A stretch of DNA of 20,765 bases from CAYXGE01 sp964464435 (GTDB lineage Bacteria; Pseudomonadota; Gammaproteobacteria; Burkholderiales; Methylophilaceae), in contig CAYXGE010000028.1 in NCBI GenBank assembly GCA_964464435.1, positions 1-20,765 on the forward strand, written 5' to 3'. Shown piece by piece: positions 7,486 to 14,594 of this stretch. A model generated the notes under the pieces. The model worked only from the letters and a program-made list of their open reading frames with translations, was not told the DNA's origin and ran no database searches. Numbering within the stretch: position 1 is the stretch's first letter; the number at the start of each line of letters is the position of its first letter. Both the position numbers and the translations under genes were made by a program.

Positions 7486-8050
7486 TTTGATGACCTTCTT
7501 CAAGTTCTACTATCTGATTTTGTGATGTGTAATCACGTAACAATTTAAATAACTCTCTGCTACTTTTGGGGGGCTTACTCTCTGTTTGTTCTTTACGTGC
7601 ATTACGAATAAGTGCGCGTAACTGTTGTGTATCGACTTGCGGATATTCTTTTATAAACTCTGCAAGGGCAGGCTCTTCTGCAATTAAACGGTCACGCCAG
7701 CGTTCGAGTTGATGAAAGTAAGCGTTTTCCGCTTTATTTTTCCCATCCCATTTTTCAAGTTGTTCAACAATATGGGTCACATCAATTTCACGCATCAAAC
7801 CACCTAAATATTGGCGATGCCGTCTTATCGCACCGTTGGCTGTGATGCGTTTTGACTCGTTGATGGCATCCATCAGTTTTTCAGGCAGGTTTAACTTTTT
7901 GAGTCTATCTTTAGGTAATGTAGTGAGCTTAACGCCTAAGTCTTGCAAGGCATCTGCCTGCGCTTTAAGCTGGGTTTTACTCACAATCACTGGAGCATTT
8001 TCAGCAAAATCTTCAGAATTTGCGTGTGGTGAATTTTTTTTGGGTTTCAT
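7460..8050 (-). CDS. darP: Ribosome maturation/association factor DarP (YjgA, DUF615)
   Basis: Binds the maturing 50S subunit in the cytoplasm and promotes peptidyl-transferase-centre folding (known for E. coli YjgA/DarP). The 196-residue protein has the family's all-helical sequence: SKTQLKAQADALQDLGVKL near 24-42, LPKDRLKKLNLPEKLMDAI, then KRITANGAIRRHRQYLGGLM, a basic RNA-contact region, and ALIRNARKEQTE followed by FKLLRDY. The acidic C terminus (ELEEGHQSDNEASED) overlaps the start of nhaD. The gene is divergent from pmbA with 46 bases between, as in E. coli, which supports the assignment. A TATGAT-like -10 lies at 8064-8059 on the minus strand. Confidence 0.93.
   Translation of the reverse strand: MKPKKNSPHANSEDFAENAPVIVSKTQLKAQADALQDLGVKLTTLPKDRLKKLNLPEKLMDAINESKRITANGAIRRHRQYLGGLMREIDVTHIVEQLEKWDGKNKAENAYFHQLERWRDRLIAEEPALAEFIKEYPQVDTQQLRALIRNARKEQTESKPPKSSRELFKLLRDYTSQNQIVELEEGHQSDNEASED
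7493..7500 (-). promoter_or_regulatory. Ribosome binding site deciding the nhaD start
   Basis: AAGAAGGT on the minus strand within the darP coding region, 7 bases before a GTG. It is the best Shine-Dalgarno match in this overlap and favours the GTG at 7485 over the in-frame TTG at 7503 and GTG at 7470. Confidence 0.5.
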
Positions 8051-8096
8051 AGTACGCTATCATATCAGTTTTACGAAATAAGATTGAATCCAAACC

Positions 8097-9437
8097 ATGA
8101 ATGTGCCACGTTTATCCTATAGTTTAGATGAATTAAAAAATATTACAGCGTCTGTACTTGAGATGGCTAAGCGTGCGGGTGCGTCACAGGCAGAAGCTGA
8201 AATCAGCCTAGGTGTTGGCCAAAATGTTTCGGTAAGACTTGGTGAAACCGAAAATATTGAATATAACCGTGATAAAGGGGCGTCTGTAAGTGTTTACTTT
8301 GGTCAAAAGAAAGGGCATGCCAGTACTTCTGATTTATCACCTCAAGCCCTTAAAGACACGGTTGATGCCGCTTGTAACATTGCTAAATACACCGCTAATG
8401 ATCCATTTTGCGGTCTGGCTGACGCGCAGTTAATGGCGCAAGAAGTGCAAGATTTAGATTTGTATCATCCTTGGCAGATAGATGTAGAAGGTGCGTTGGA
8501 GATTGCTAAATCTTGTGAGGCGGCGGCCATGGCAGTAGATGCCCGAATTGCTAATTCCGAAGGTGGCAGTGTTTCAAGCTATGAGGGCATGTTTGCCTAT
8601 GGCAATAGTCATGGTTTTATGGGGGGCTATGCCAGCACTAGGCAAAGCATCAGTTGTTCAGTGATTGCAGGTGAAGCAGAGAGCATGCAGCGTGATTATT
8701 GGTATACCACAGCGCGGCATGCCAATGATATGCAATCGGCTCAAGAGGTTGGCAGAGTAGCAGGAGAGCGCACCGTGCGCCGTTTAGGCTGCAAACGTAT
8801 TAAAACTGCACAAGTGCCTGTAATTTTTGAAGCCCCTTTGGCATCAGGGCTTATTTCTAGCCTGATTAGTGCCATTTCAGGTGGCAATTTATATCGACAA
8901 TCTTCTTTCTTACTAGACAGTATTGGTAAACAAGTGGCTGCTAGTCATCTGCAAATATATGAAGACCCATTTATCAAGCGAGGGTTAGCCAGCAGCCCAT
9001 TTGATAATGAAGGCGTAGCAACTCAGGCCAGACAATTACTCAAAGATGGTGTTTTACAAGGCTACATGCTAGCTAGCTATTCCGCGCGAAAATTGGGAAT
9101 GCAGTCAACGGGTAATGCAGGCGGCAATCATAATTTAATAGTGAGCCATGGTGATTTGGACTTTAATGGTTTGCTCAAAACAATGGGCACAGGGCTTTTG
9201 GTAACAGAACTGTTGGGACATGGCCTGAATATGGTAACGGGAGACTACTCTCGAGGTGCCGCAGGGTTTTGGGTGGAAAATGGCGTTATTGCTTATCCTG
9301 TCGAAGAAATCACTATTGCAGGTAATATGAAAGAGATGTTGATGCAGATTGTGGCAATCAGTAATGACGTGCTGATTCAAGGCTCAAAACAAGTAGGTTC
9401 AATACTGATTGAGCGCATGACTGTAGCCTGTGACTAA
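8097..9437 (+). CDS. pmbA: Metalloprotease subunit PmbA (TldE)
   Basis: Partner of TldD in the TldD/TldE heterodimeric peptidase, known for microcin and toxin/antitoxin processing in E. coli. The 446 residues are the normal length. Family features include the N-terminal AGASQAEAEISLGVGQNVSVRLGE, SVYFGQKKGHASTSD, RRLGCKRIKTAQVPVIFEAP (near 228-247), SSFLLDSIGKQV, and the C-terminal STGNAGGNHNLIVSHG, LLVTELLGHGLNMVTGDYSRGAAGFWVENG and EITIAGNMKEML. There is no HExxH zinc motif, as expected for the TldE partner; TldD is not in this window. It is divergent from darP. The strong terminator at 9481-9505 follows. Confidence 0.96.
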   Translation: MNVPRLSYSLDELKNITASVLEMAKRAGASQAEAEISLGVGQNVSVRLGETENIEYNRDKGASVSVYFGQKKGHASTSDLSPQALKDTVDAACNIAKYTANDPFCGLADAQLMAQEVQDLDLYHPWQIDVEGALEIAKSCEAAAMAVDARIANSEGGSVSSYEGMFAYGNSHGFMGGYASTRQSISCSVIAGEAESMQRDYWYTTARHANDMQSAQEVGRVAGERTVRRLGCKRIKTAQVPVIFEAPLASGLISSLISAISGGNLYRQSSFLLDSIGKQVAASHLQIYEDPFIKRGLASSPFDNEGVATQARQLLKDGVLQGYMLASYSARKLGMQSTGNAGGNHNLIVSHGDLDFNGLLKTMGTGLLVTELLGHGLNMVTGDYSRGAAGFWVENGVIAYPVEEITIAGNMKEMLMQIVAISNDVLIQGSKQVGSILIERMTVACD

Positions 9438-9480
9438 TGAAGGTGTTTATTCGCAATATCCATCATCGCGATAGTCGAAA

Positions 9481-9505
9481 AAAAAGCTCACATCGTGAGC
9501 TTTTT
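9481..9505. terminator. Bidirectional intrinsic terminator between pmbA and mlaA
   Basis: AAAAAGCTCAC (9481-9491), a 3-base loop ATC, and GTGAGCTTTTT (9495-9505) form a perfect 11-bp stem with A and T tracts on the two sides. It can stop pmbA transcripts on the plus strand and mlaA transcripts on the minus strand; it lies 43 bases after pmbA and 18 bases beyond the mlaA stop. Confidence 0.88.
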
Positions 9506-9523
9506 AGCTAAATAAACAATCTA

Positions 9524-10918
9524 TTAAATATGCACTTTATTGGCAAACTCACTTGTGATGTCAGCGGTTGGCATTTCTGTAACAAACTCAACTGGAATAG
9601 CTGGCAAAGTCTCGTGGGCTGTGGGCGTTACTTCTTGAGTAATTGTTGAGCTTACATCGGCATCTTGAATTGGCAATTGTTCAACTTTCACCAAATCAGC
9701 ATCGGTTTCTTCCACATTCACTGCTATTGCACTTTTACTGTTTTCTGTAATCACTAACTCTTGCGTTACCGCTTCCTCTTTAGATTCGCGCGCTGTAGCT
9801 TCAACTGCTAGCAGATCAGGTGCTGTCTCTGTTATTGGTGTAGTCACAACATCTGTTTCATTTGCTTGTGCTTCAGTTGCTATTTCTACGGTTTGCGTGA
9901 CTTCAACTTCATTAGCTACAGATGTTAATTCTGCATTTGATTGAATTGTTACGGTTGCCTCTTGTTGCATTGGCAATAGTTCAGTCGTTAATTCCTCTGG
10001 TGCTGGCAAAACATCAATCGCAGTTGGTTCGGAAGTTTGTGTTGTTTCTAAAGCAATCAGTTCAGCATTATTTTCTTGAGCATCCTGAATAGCAGGTACC
10101 ACTTCAGCCATTAATGCTTCGGTTGCATCATTAACAGCATCAGTTTCATTAACAGCAGGCTCAATAGCAACTGGGTTGCTATCGTTAATTAACATAGCAT
10201 CTTCAAACTCGTTATCTACTGGTGAGGTAGATTCGGTGTTATCACCGCCTTCAATTTGGTGATGACGACGTTGTAAATAAGCGTCACGCATAAAGGCATA
10301 GGGGTCTAATGCAGCTTCATCAAGCAAATCACTGCCAGGTAATAGTTGCGAGCGGGTATCAATGAGTTGCGTAATTAGCAGCTGATTGCGCGTTCTTGTG
10401 TCTTCTAAATAAAGCACTGGCATGAAAAAAGAGGCATCAACTGCTAATCCACCAGTATCTCTTAAAGTGCTTGGTCCAAGGAATGGAAGCACCAAATAGG
10501 CACCATCACCCACGCCCCAGTGACCCAGAGTTTGACCAAAGTCTTCATTATGTCTTGCTACACCATCCATTGATGCGACATCTACAATACCTGCTATACC
10601 AAAAGTGGTATTAATAACGAAACGACCTGCATCATCAAACGCATCGCTAAACTTAAATTGCAGAACATTATTAATGGCAGAAACAAAAGTACTTAAGTTG
10701 GCAAAAAAGTTACCCACACCAGAACGAACAGGGGTAGGCATTACAGCTTTATAGGCACCCGCAACAGGTTTGATAATTGCTTTATCTGCGGTGTCATTAA
10801 ATTTGTAAACTGCACGATTAAAACCCTCAAGCGGGTCTTTATTCTCTACAGATGCGCACCCTGATGATAAAAGCGCTGATGCAATTAATACCGCTAGACA
10901 TATTTTCTTAACCTGCAT
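9524..10918 (-). CDS. mlaA: Outer-membrane lipoprotein MlaA with long acidic tail
   Basis: MlaA (VacJ) removes misplaced phospholipid from the outer leaflet of the outer membrane and hands it to periplasmic MlaC. Residues 1-20 form a lipoprotein signal with C21 as the lipidated cysteine (SSGC). Residues about 28-225 are the MlaA core: DPLEGFNRAVYKFND, PVRSGVGNFFANLS, GRFVINTTFGIAGIVDVAS, EDFGQTLGHWGVGDGAYLVL, PFLGPSTLRDTGG and LDPYAFMRDAYLQRR. Residues about 226-464 are an extension rich in Glu, Thr, Ala and Val, with no Trp or Cys and few Lys/Arg, probably disordered; ordinary MlaA ends near 250 residues. The ATG at 10918 follows a GGGGT site. No mlaBCDEF gene is nearby. Confidence 0.95.
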   Translation of the reverse strand: MQVKKICLAVLIASALLSSGCASVENKDPLEGFNRAVYKFNDTADKAIIKPVAGAYKAVMPTPVRSGVGNFFANLSTFVSAINNVLQFKFSDAFDDAGRFVINTTFGIAGIVDVASMDGVARHNEDFGQTLGHWGVGDGAYLVLPFLGPSTLRDTGGLAVDASFFMPVLYLEDTRTRNQLLITQLIDTRSQLLPGSDLLDEAALDPYAFMRDAYLQRRHHQIEGGDNTESTSPVDNEFEDAMLINDSNPVAIEPAVNETDAVNDATEALMAEVVPAIQDAQENNAELIALETTQTSEPTAIDVLPAPEELTTELLPMQQEATVTIQSNAELTSVANEVEVTQTVEIATEAQANETDVVTTPITETAPDLLAVEATARESKEEAVTQELVITENSKSAIAVNVEETDADLVKVEQLPIQDADVSSTITQEVTPTAHETLPAIPVEFVTEMPTADITSEFANKVHI

Positions 10919-10937
10919 GCAAACCCCAAAAATTAAT

Positions 10938-10959
10938 TGATTAAAGGTTTAATTAATCA
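10938..10959. promoter_or_regulatory. Inverted repeat in the mlaA/fbp divergent intergenic region
   Basis: TGATTAA (10938-10944), 8 bases, TTAATCA (10953-10959): perfect 7-base arms in the short AT-rich region between mlaA and the sequence leading to fbp. It lies 20 bases upstream of the mlaA ATG, a position suited to an operator or an mRNA leader hairpin. AT-rich chance repeats are common, so confidence is low. Confidence 0.28.
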
Positions 10960-11124
10960 TTTTGTAACAATTAGAAACAATACAAACTTTAACTGATGAA
11001 GTAAGAATTGTCCAGCAATTGCACAAGGATTATGTGATTGGCGGTTGATTTTATAAGATTAACGGTTATGAATATCATGCTTGTTTTGGCTTACAATAAC
11101 TTACCTCAATTTATATTCATTTTT

Positions 11125-12135
11125 ATGCAAGAATTTGTATCACATCAAGACACTTTGTTTAAGGTGCTTGCCAGCAATGGACAAGATTTTGAGCTTAATT
11201 CGCTCATTATTGATGTTGCCAAAGCGTGTAAAAAAATCGCTAAGGCTATTGGTACGGCCGAAATTGATAACAACATGGGTAATGCAGCTAACGTCAATGT
11301 GCAGGGTGAACAGCAAAAGGTACTCGATTTAATTACCAACAAGCTGTTTATTGAGAGTCATCAGTTTAATGGCTTAGTTGCTGGCGTTGCCTCAGAAGAA
11401 ATGCCAGATATTGTTGTATTCGACAAAAAATATCGTAAAAACGCCAAATACCTTGTGCTGTTTGACCCGCTAGATGGGTCTGCGAATGCAAGCTTAAATA
11501 TGACAGTAGGCACGATATTTTCAGTACTTAAGTTTGATGGAGAGACGCCAACCATTGCTGATTTCTTGCAAAAAGGTGAACAACAAATTTGTGCTGGATA
11601 CGCACTCTATGGAACATCAACCACTTTAGTGCTTACCACAGGGCAGGGTGTGAATGCATTTACCCTAGATGAAGTGACTGGTGATTTTATTTTGACGCAT
11701 GCCAATATCAGTATTCCGAATGAAACCCAGAGTTTTGCGATTAATATGTCAAATTATCGCTATTGGCCAAAGTATATTCAAAGGTATATTGGTGAATGTA
11801 TGCAAGGTCAAGAAGGACCGCGAGAAAAAGACTTTAATATCCGTTGGGCAGGAGCAATGGTGGCGGATGTTCACCGACTACTAATGCAAGGTGGTGTATT
11901 TTTGTACCCTAAAGATAGCAAAAATGCCGCCCAAGGTGGGCGGCTAAGGTTGATGTATGAAATTAATCCTATTGCAATGATTGTAGAGCAAGCTGGCGGC
12001 ATGGCGGTGACAGATGTTGTGTCGGTGCTTAGTATGCAGCCTCAATCGCTTCATCAGCGATGTGGCGTGTTATTCGGCGCTAGCAATGAAATTGAACGTA
12101 TTCAAGGCTATTATATGGATGCATTGTTACCCTAA
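11125..12135 (+). CDS. fbp: Class 1 fructose-1,6-bisphosphatase
   Basis: Hydrolyses fructose 1,6-bisphosphate to fructose 6-phosphate in gluconeogenesis and sugar-phosphate recycling. From the ATG at 11125 the protein is 336 residues, the usual class 1 length. Seen are NVQGEQQKVLDLITN, GVASEEM (metal-site Glu pair near 91-92), FDPLDGS (114-119), GTIFSVL, AGYALYG, WAGAMVADVHRLLMQGG, and the class 1 signature GRLRLMYEINPIAMIVEQAGG near 272-292. After DPLDGS the usual SNID is replaced by ANAS, an uncommon change. An open stretch runs 29 codons upstream to a TTG (11038) behind an AAGGA site, but that hydrophobic leader is foreign to the family. The last 9 bases overlap the end of phrB. Confidence 0.94.
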   Translation: MQEFVSHQDTLFKVLASNGQDFELNSLIIDVAKACKKIAKAIGTAEIDNNMGNAANVNVQGEQQKVLDLITNKLFIESHQFNGLVAGVASEEMPDIVVFDKKYRKNAKYLVLFDPLDGSANASLNMTVGTIFSVLKFDGETPTIADFLQKGEQQICAGYALYGTSTTLVLTTGQGVNAFTLDEVTGDFILTHANISIPNETQSFAINMSNYRYWPKYIQRYIGECMQGQEGPREKDFNIRWAGAMVADVHRLLMQGGVFLYPKDSKNAAQGGRLRLMYEINPIAMIVEQAGGMAVTDVVSVLSMQPQSLHQRCGVLFGASNEIERIQGYYMDALLP

Positions 12136-13551
12136 TTTATTTTGCTTTACTGCACTTTGGTATAGTGCCAAAGCTAATTGACGTTGGGTTGCATGGTCAA
12201 CAATAGGCATAGGATAATCCTGCCCTAATTTAATCGGCAATACTTGTTTAGATAGCCATGGAGCATGAATCTCTTTATTGCTAAGTGTTGCGAGTTCAGG
12301 CACATATTTACGAATAAACTTTCCCTCGGCATCGTAGTTTTCGCTTTGGGTAATAGGGTTAAAGATTCTAAAGTAGGGTTGTGCATCACAGCCTGTAGAA
12401 GCTGCCCACTGCCAACCGCCATTATTCGCAGCAAAGTCAAAATCAATCAGTTTTTCTGCAAAATAGCGCTCACCCCAGCGCCAATCAATCAGCAAATCTT
12501 TTACTAAAAAACTTGCAGTGACCATGCGTAAACGGTTATGCATATAGCCTGTTTGGTTGAGTTGACGCATCGCTGCATCTACCAAAGGGTAGCCTGTTTG
12601 GCCTTCACACCATGCTTTAAATAAGGCGTCATCATTTGGAAAAGGGAGTGACTCGTACTCGGCTTTATAAGCACGGCCATCAGCTAAATCTGGCCTATGG
12701 TGCAAAATTTGAAAATAGAAATCACGCCAAATCAGTTCGTTAAGCCAAGTTTCTGCCCCTGCGCCACCCATCTGCCAAGCAGTGCGCGCTAAATGGCGAA
12801 TAGAAACCGTACCAAAACGTAAATGCACTGATAAATACGAAGGCCCTTTGATAGCTGGAAAGTTGCGCGTGTCCTGGTATCTCTGCATTCGCGCAACAAA
12901 GTCTTCAAATAGCGCTTTACCACCTTGCATGCCAGTAGGTAGTTTCATACTAGCGAGATTTGTGTTGGTAAACCCCATTTGTGCAAGCGATGGTAACTCG
13001 TTACTTGCAGAAGGCGTTGCTAAGCGACTGATGTATTCTTGCACTGGGTAGGCTTTAAGATAAAAATCATTAAGCTTTTTAAGATGTGCATTTTTGTAAG
13101 GGGTAAATACACCATAGGGTTTTCCAGATTGGCTCAAAACCTCATCTTGTTCAAAGATGACTTGGTCTTTAAATAAATGAAACTGTAAGCCTTGTTGTGT
13201 GAGTTGCTCTGCTACATGCTGGTCACGAGCGATAGCAGCTGGTTCGTAATCACGGTTAGCATATACTGCATTTGCTTTAAGGCGATGTGCAAGTTGCGGT
13301 ATAGCTTTACTGGCCTCGTCATGCAATACAATTAAATCACCACCTTGTTGTTGTAAGGCTGCTTTTAACTCGCGCACGCTCTCCCAAATAAACTCAACAC
13401 GTCTATCGGCTTTGTCATGAAGCTTGTTGAGAATGGCGGTATCAAACACAAATGCGCAATACACTTGTGATGACGCCCTGAGTGCGTGGTAAAGAGCGGC
13501 GTGGTCAAAGTCGCGTAAATCGCGTCTAAACCAAACAAGAGATGTGGTCAC
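12127..13551 (-). CDS. phrB: Deoxyribodipyrimidine photolyase (class I CPD photolyase)
   Basis: Light-driven repair of cyclobutane pyrimidine dimers using FADH-. The 474-residue protein has the N-terminal antenna-binding fold (LVWFRRDLRDFDHAAL, FVFDTAIL, VYANRDYEP) and the C-terminal FAD domain: GPSYLSVHLRFGTVSIR, LNELIWRDFYFQILHHRP, GQTGYPLVDAAMRQL, GYMHNRLRMVTASFLVKDL, and DWRWGERYF with NNGGWQWAASTG, DAQPYFRIFNP holding Trp residues of the electron-transfer chain. The start is a GTG at 13551-13549, only 3 bases after the rlmH stop, so it is read as the last gene of the panD unit. Its final codons overlap convergent fbp by 9 bases. A CPD enzyme rather than a (6-4) or DASH type, by its close match to E. 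coli PhrB. Confidence 0.95.
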   Translation of the reverse strand: MTTSLVWFRRDLRDFDHAALYHALRASSQVYCAFVFDTAILNKLHDKADRRVEFIWESVRELKAALQQQGGDLIVLHDEASKAIPQLAHRLKANAVYANRDYEPAAIARDQHVAEQLTQQGLQFHLFKDQVIFEQDEVLSQSGKPYGVFTPYKNAHLKKLNDFYLKAYPVQEYISRLATPSASNELPSLAQMGFTNTNLASMKLPTGMQGGKALFEDFVARMQRYQDTRNFPAIKGPSYLSVHLRFGTVSIRHLARTAWQMGGAGAETWLNELIWRDFYFQILHHRPDLADGRAYKAEYESLPFPNDDALFKAWCEGQTGYPLVDAAMRQLNQTGYMHNRLRMVTASFLVKDLLIDWRWGERYFAEKLIDFDFAANNGGWQWAASTGCDAQPYFRIFNPITQSENYDAEGKFIRKYVPELATLSNKEIHAPWLSKQVLPIKLGQDYPMPIVDHATQRQLALALYQSAVKQNKLG

Positions 13552-13554
13552 GTT

Positions 13555-14022
13555 TTATTCTCGATGATAGGGATGATGCTGAATGACCGTATAAGCGCGA
13601 TAAAGTTGCTCGGCAAGCACGACACGCACCATGGCATGTGGCATGGTGAGCTTGGATAAACTCCAAAGCCAGTCAGCTTTTTGTTTTAGGCTGGTATGAA
13701 TGCCATCTGCACCGCCAATGACAAGTGAGACATCTTTACCTAAGCTCTGCCATTGCGAAAGTTTGTTGGCTAATTGCGTGGTGCTGACTTCTTGCCCATG
13801 CTCATCAAGTACAACCAAAAAGTCTTTATTGGCAGCTTCTAAAATACGTTTAGCTTCTGCTTCTTGCACGACCTCGCTGTTTTTTCCAGCGGCGCGTTTG
13901 TCAGGTTTGATTTCTATGATTTCAGTATCAAGTTCACGTGGCATGCGTTTGATATATTCGGCACACGCCGTTTCAACCCAATCGGGCATTTTATGCCCAA
14001 CTGAGATGATACGTAATTTCAT
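13555..14022 (-). CDS. rlmH: 23S rRNA (pseudouridine-1915-N3) methyltransferase RlmH
   Basis: SPOUT methyltransferase modifying pseudouridine 1915 in helix 69 of 23S rRNA on the assembled ribosome. The 155 residues equal the family's standard length. MKLRIISVGHKMPDWV opens the protein, KRILEAANKDFLVVLDEHGQ follows, then the SAM-knot sequence SLVIGGADGIH, and the C-terminal LSKLTMPHAMVRVVLAEQLY with RAYTVIQHHPYHRE. The ATG at 14022 lies 8 bases from the stop of the rsfS end sequence at 14031-14033, the natural rsfS-rlmH spacing if the run of Ns is an artefact. phrB follows after 3 bases. Confidence 0.97.
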   Translation of the reverse strand: MKLRIISVGHKMPDWVETACAEYIKRMPRELDTEIIEIKPDKRAAGKNSEVVQEAEAKRILEAANKDFLVVLDEHGQEVSTTQLANKLSQWQSLGKDVSLVIGGADGIHTSLKQKADWLWSLSKLTMPHAMVRVVLAEQLYRAYTVIQHHPYHRE

Positions 14023-14026
14023 AATA

Positions 14027-14081
14027 GGAATTAAGCAGCGTTTGCTGCAGATTTGGACGGGCTTCTGCGGCTTTCAGCCTC
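14027..14081 (-). repeat. Second copy of the rsfS 3' end (55 bases, left flank of gap)
   Basis: These 55 bases are identical to 14182-14236. On the minus strand they read in frame as EAESRRSPSKSAANAA and a stop at 14033-14031, the same C terminus as rsfS. It is most simply the same piece of DNA represented twice at two contig ends. If collapsed onto 14182-14236, rsfS ends 8 bases before rlmH with nothing missing. Confidence 0.9.
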
Positions 14082-14181
14082 NNNNNNNNNNNNNNNNNNN
14101 NNNNNNNNNNNNNNNNNNNNNNNNNNNNNNNNNNNNNNNNNNNNNNNNNNNNNNNNNNNNNNNNNNNNNNNNNNNNNNNNN
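14082..14181. other. Assembly gap of exactly 100 Ns
   Basis: One hundred consecutive Ns, the conventional placeholder for a gap of unknown size. The 55 bases before it equal the 55 bases after it, so the true gap length may be negative (overlapping contigs). Any reading frame drawn through it is meaningless. Confidence 0.97.
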
Positions 14182-14185
14182 GGAA

Positions 14186-14593
14186 TTAAGCAGCGTTTGC
14201 TGCAGATTTGGACGGGCTTCTGCGGCTTTCAGCCTCGCCACCTTCTGATTTGCTGGGGCTTCTGCGGCTTTCAGCCTCACCCCAGAGTTGCTCAAGATTG
14301 TAGTAAGCGCGGGTGGTGGGCACCATAATATGTACCACGATATCGTCTAAATCCACCAATACCCATTCCCCTTCTTGTTCGCCTTCTGTGCCACGAATAT
14401 CTGCGCCTTTTTCTTTGAGCTTTTTGCGCACGTTATCGGCAACAGCTTTACATTGACGAGTAGAGTTTGCACTGGCAACAATCATATAACTTGTCATGGA
14501 AGTGATTTTTTGCACATCCATCACGGTAATATCAAAGGCTTTAATATCTTCTAGCGCGTCAATCACGGCTAGTTTCATTTCTTCTAGGGTCAT
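14186..14593 (-). CDS. rsfS: Ribosomal silencing factor RsfS with repeated C-terminal tail
   Basis: RsfS binds ribosomal protein uL14 on the 50S subunit and blocks subunit joining, lowering translation under starvation. Residues 1-104 are the normal domain: MTLEEMKLAVIDALEDIKAF, DITVMDVQKITSMTSYMIVAS, STRQCKAVADNV, GTEGEQEGEWVLVDLDDIVV, HIMVPTTRAYYNLEQLW. E. coli RsfS ends at this Trp. Here 31 more residues follow: GEAESRRSPSKS twice, separated by EG, then AANAA. The ATG at 14593 lies 1 base after the panD stop; a longer reading back to 14650 would run inside panD and is not family-like. nadD, the usual upstream partner, is replaced here by panD. Confidence 0.92.
   Translation of the reverse strand: MTLEEMKLAVIDALEDIKAFDITVMDVQKITSMTSYMIVASANSTRQCKAVADNVRKKLKEKGADIRGTEGEQEGEWVLVDLDDIVVHIMVPTTRAYYNLEQLWGEAESRRSPSKSEGGEAESRRSPSKSAANAA
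14198..14281 (-). repeat. Two tandem 42-base in-frame repeats in rsfS
   Basis: Unit 1 is 14281-14240, unit 2 is 14239-14198. Each encodes GEAESRRSPSKS plus two variable residues. A 23-base core (14214-14236 and 14256-14278) is identical between units, giving a period of 42 bases (14 codons), so gain or loss of a unit keeps the frame. Each core contains GGCT-GAA-AGCC on the coding strand, a small perfect hairpin. Confidence 0.92.
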
Positions 14594-14594
14594 C

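Noticed and set aside
7486..7503. TTG start for nhaD
   Set aside because: The GTG at 7485 has an AAGAAGGT site 7 bases upstream; the TTG has no comparable site.
14082..14181. A missing mobile element or island in the gap
   Set aside because: Identical 55-base flanks and natural rsfS-rlmH spacing after collapse make missing DNA unnecessary.
13700..14248. Long plus-strand reading frame crossing the run of Ns
   Set aside because: It is antisense to rlmH and rsfS and continues only because Ns do not encode stops.
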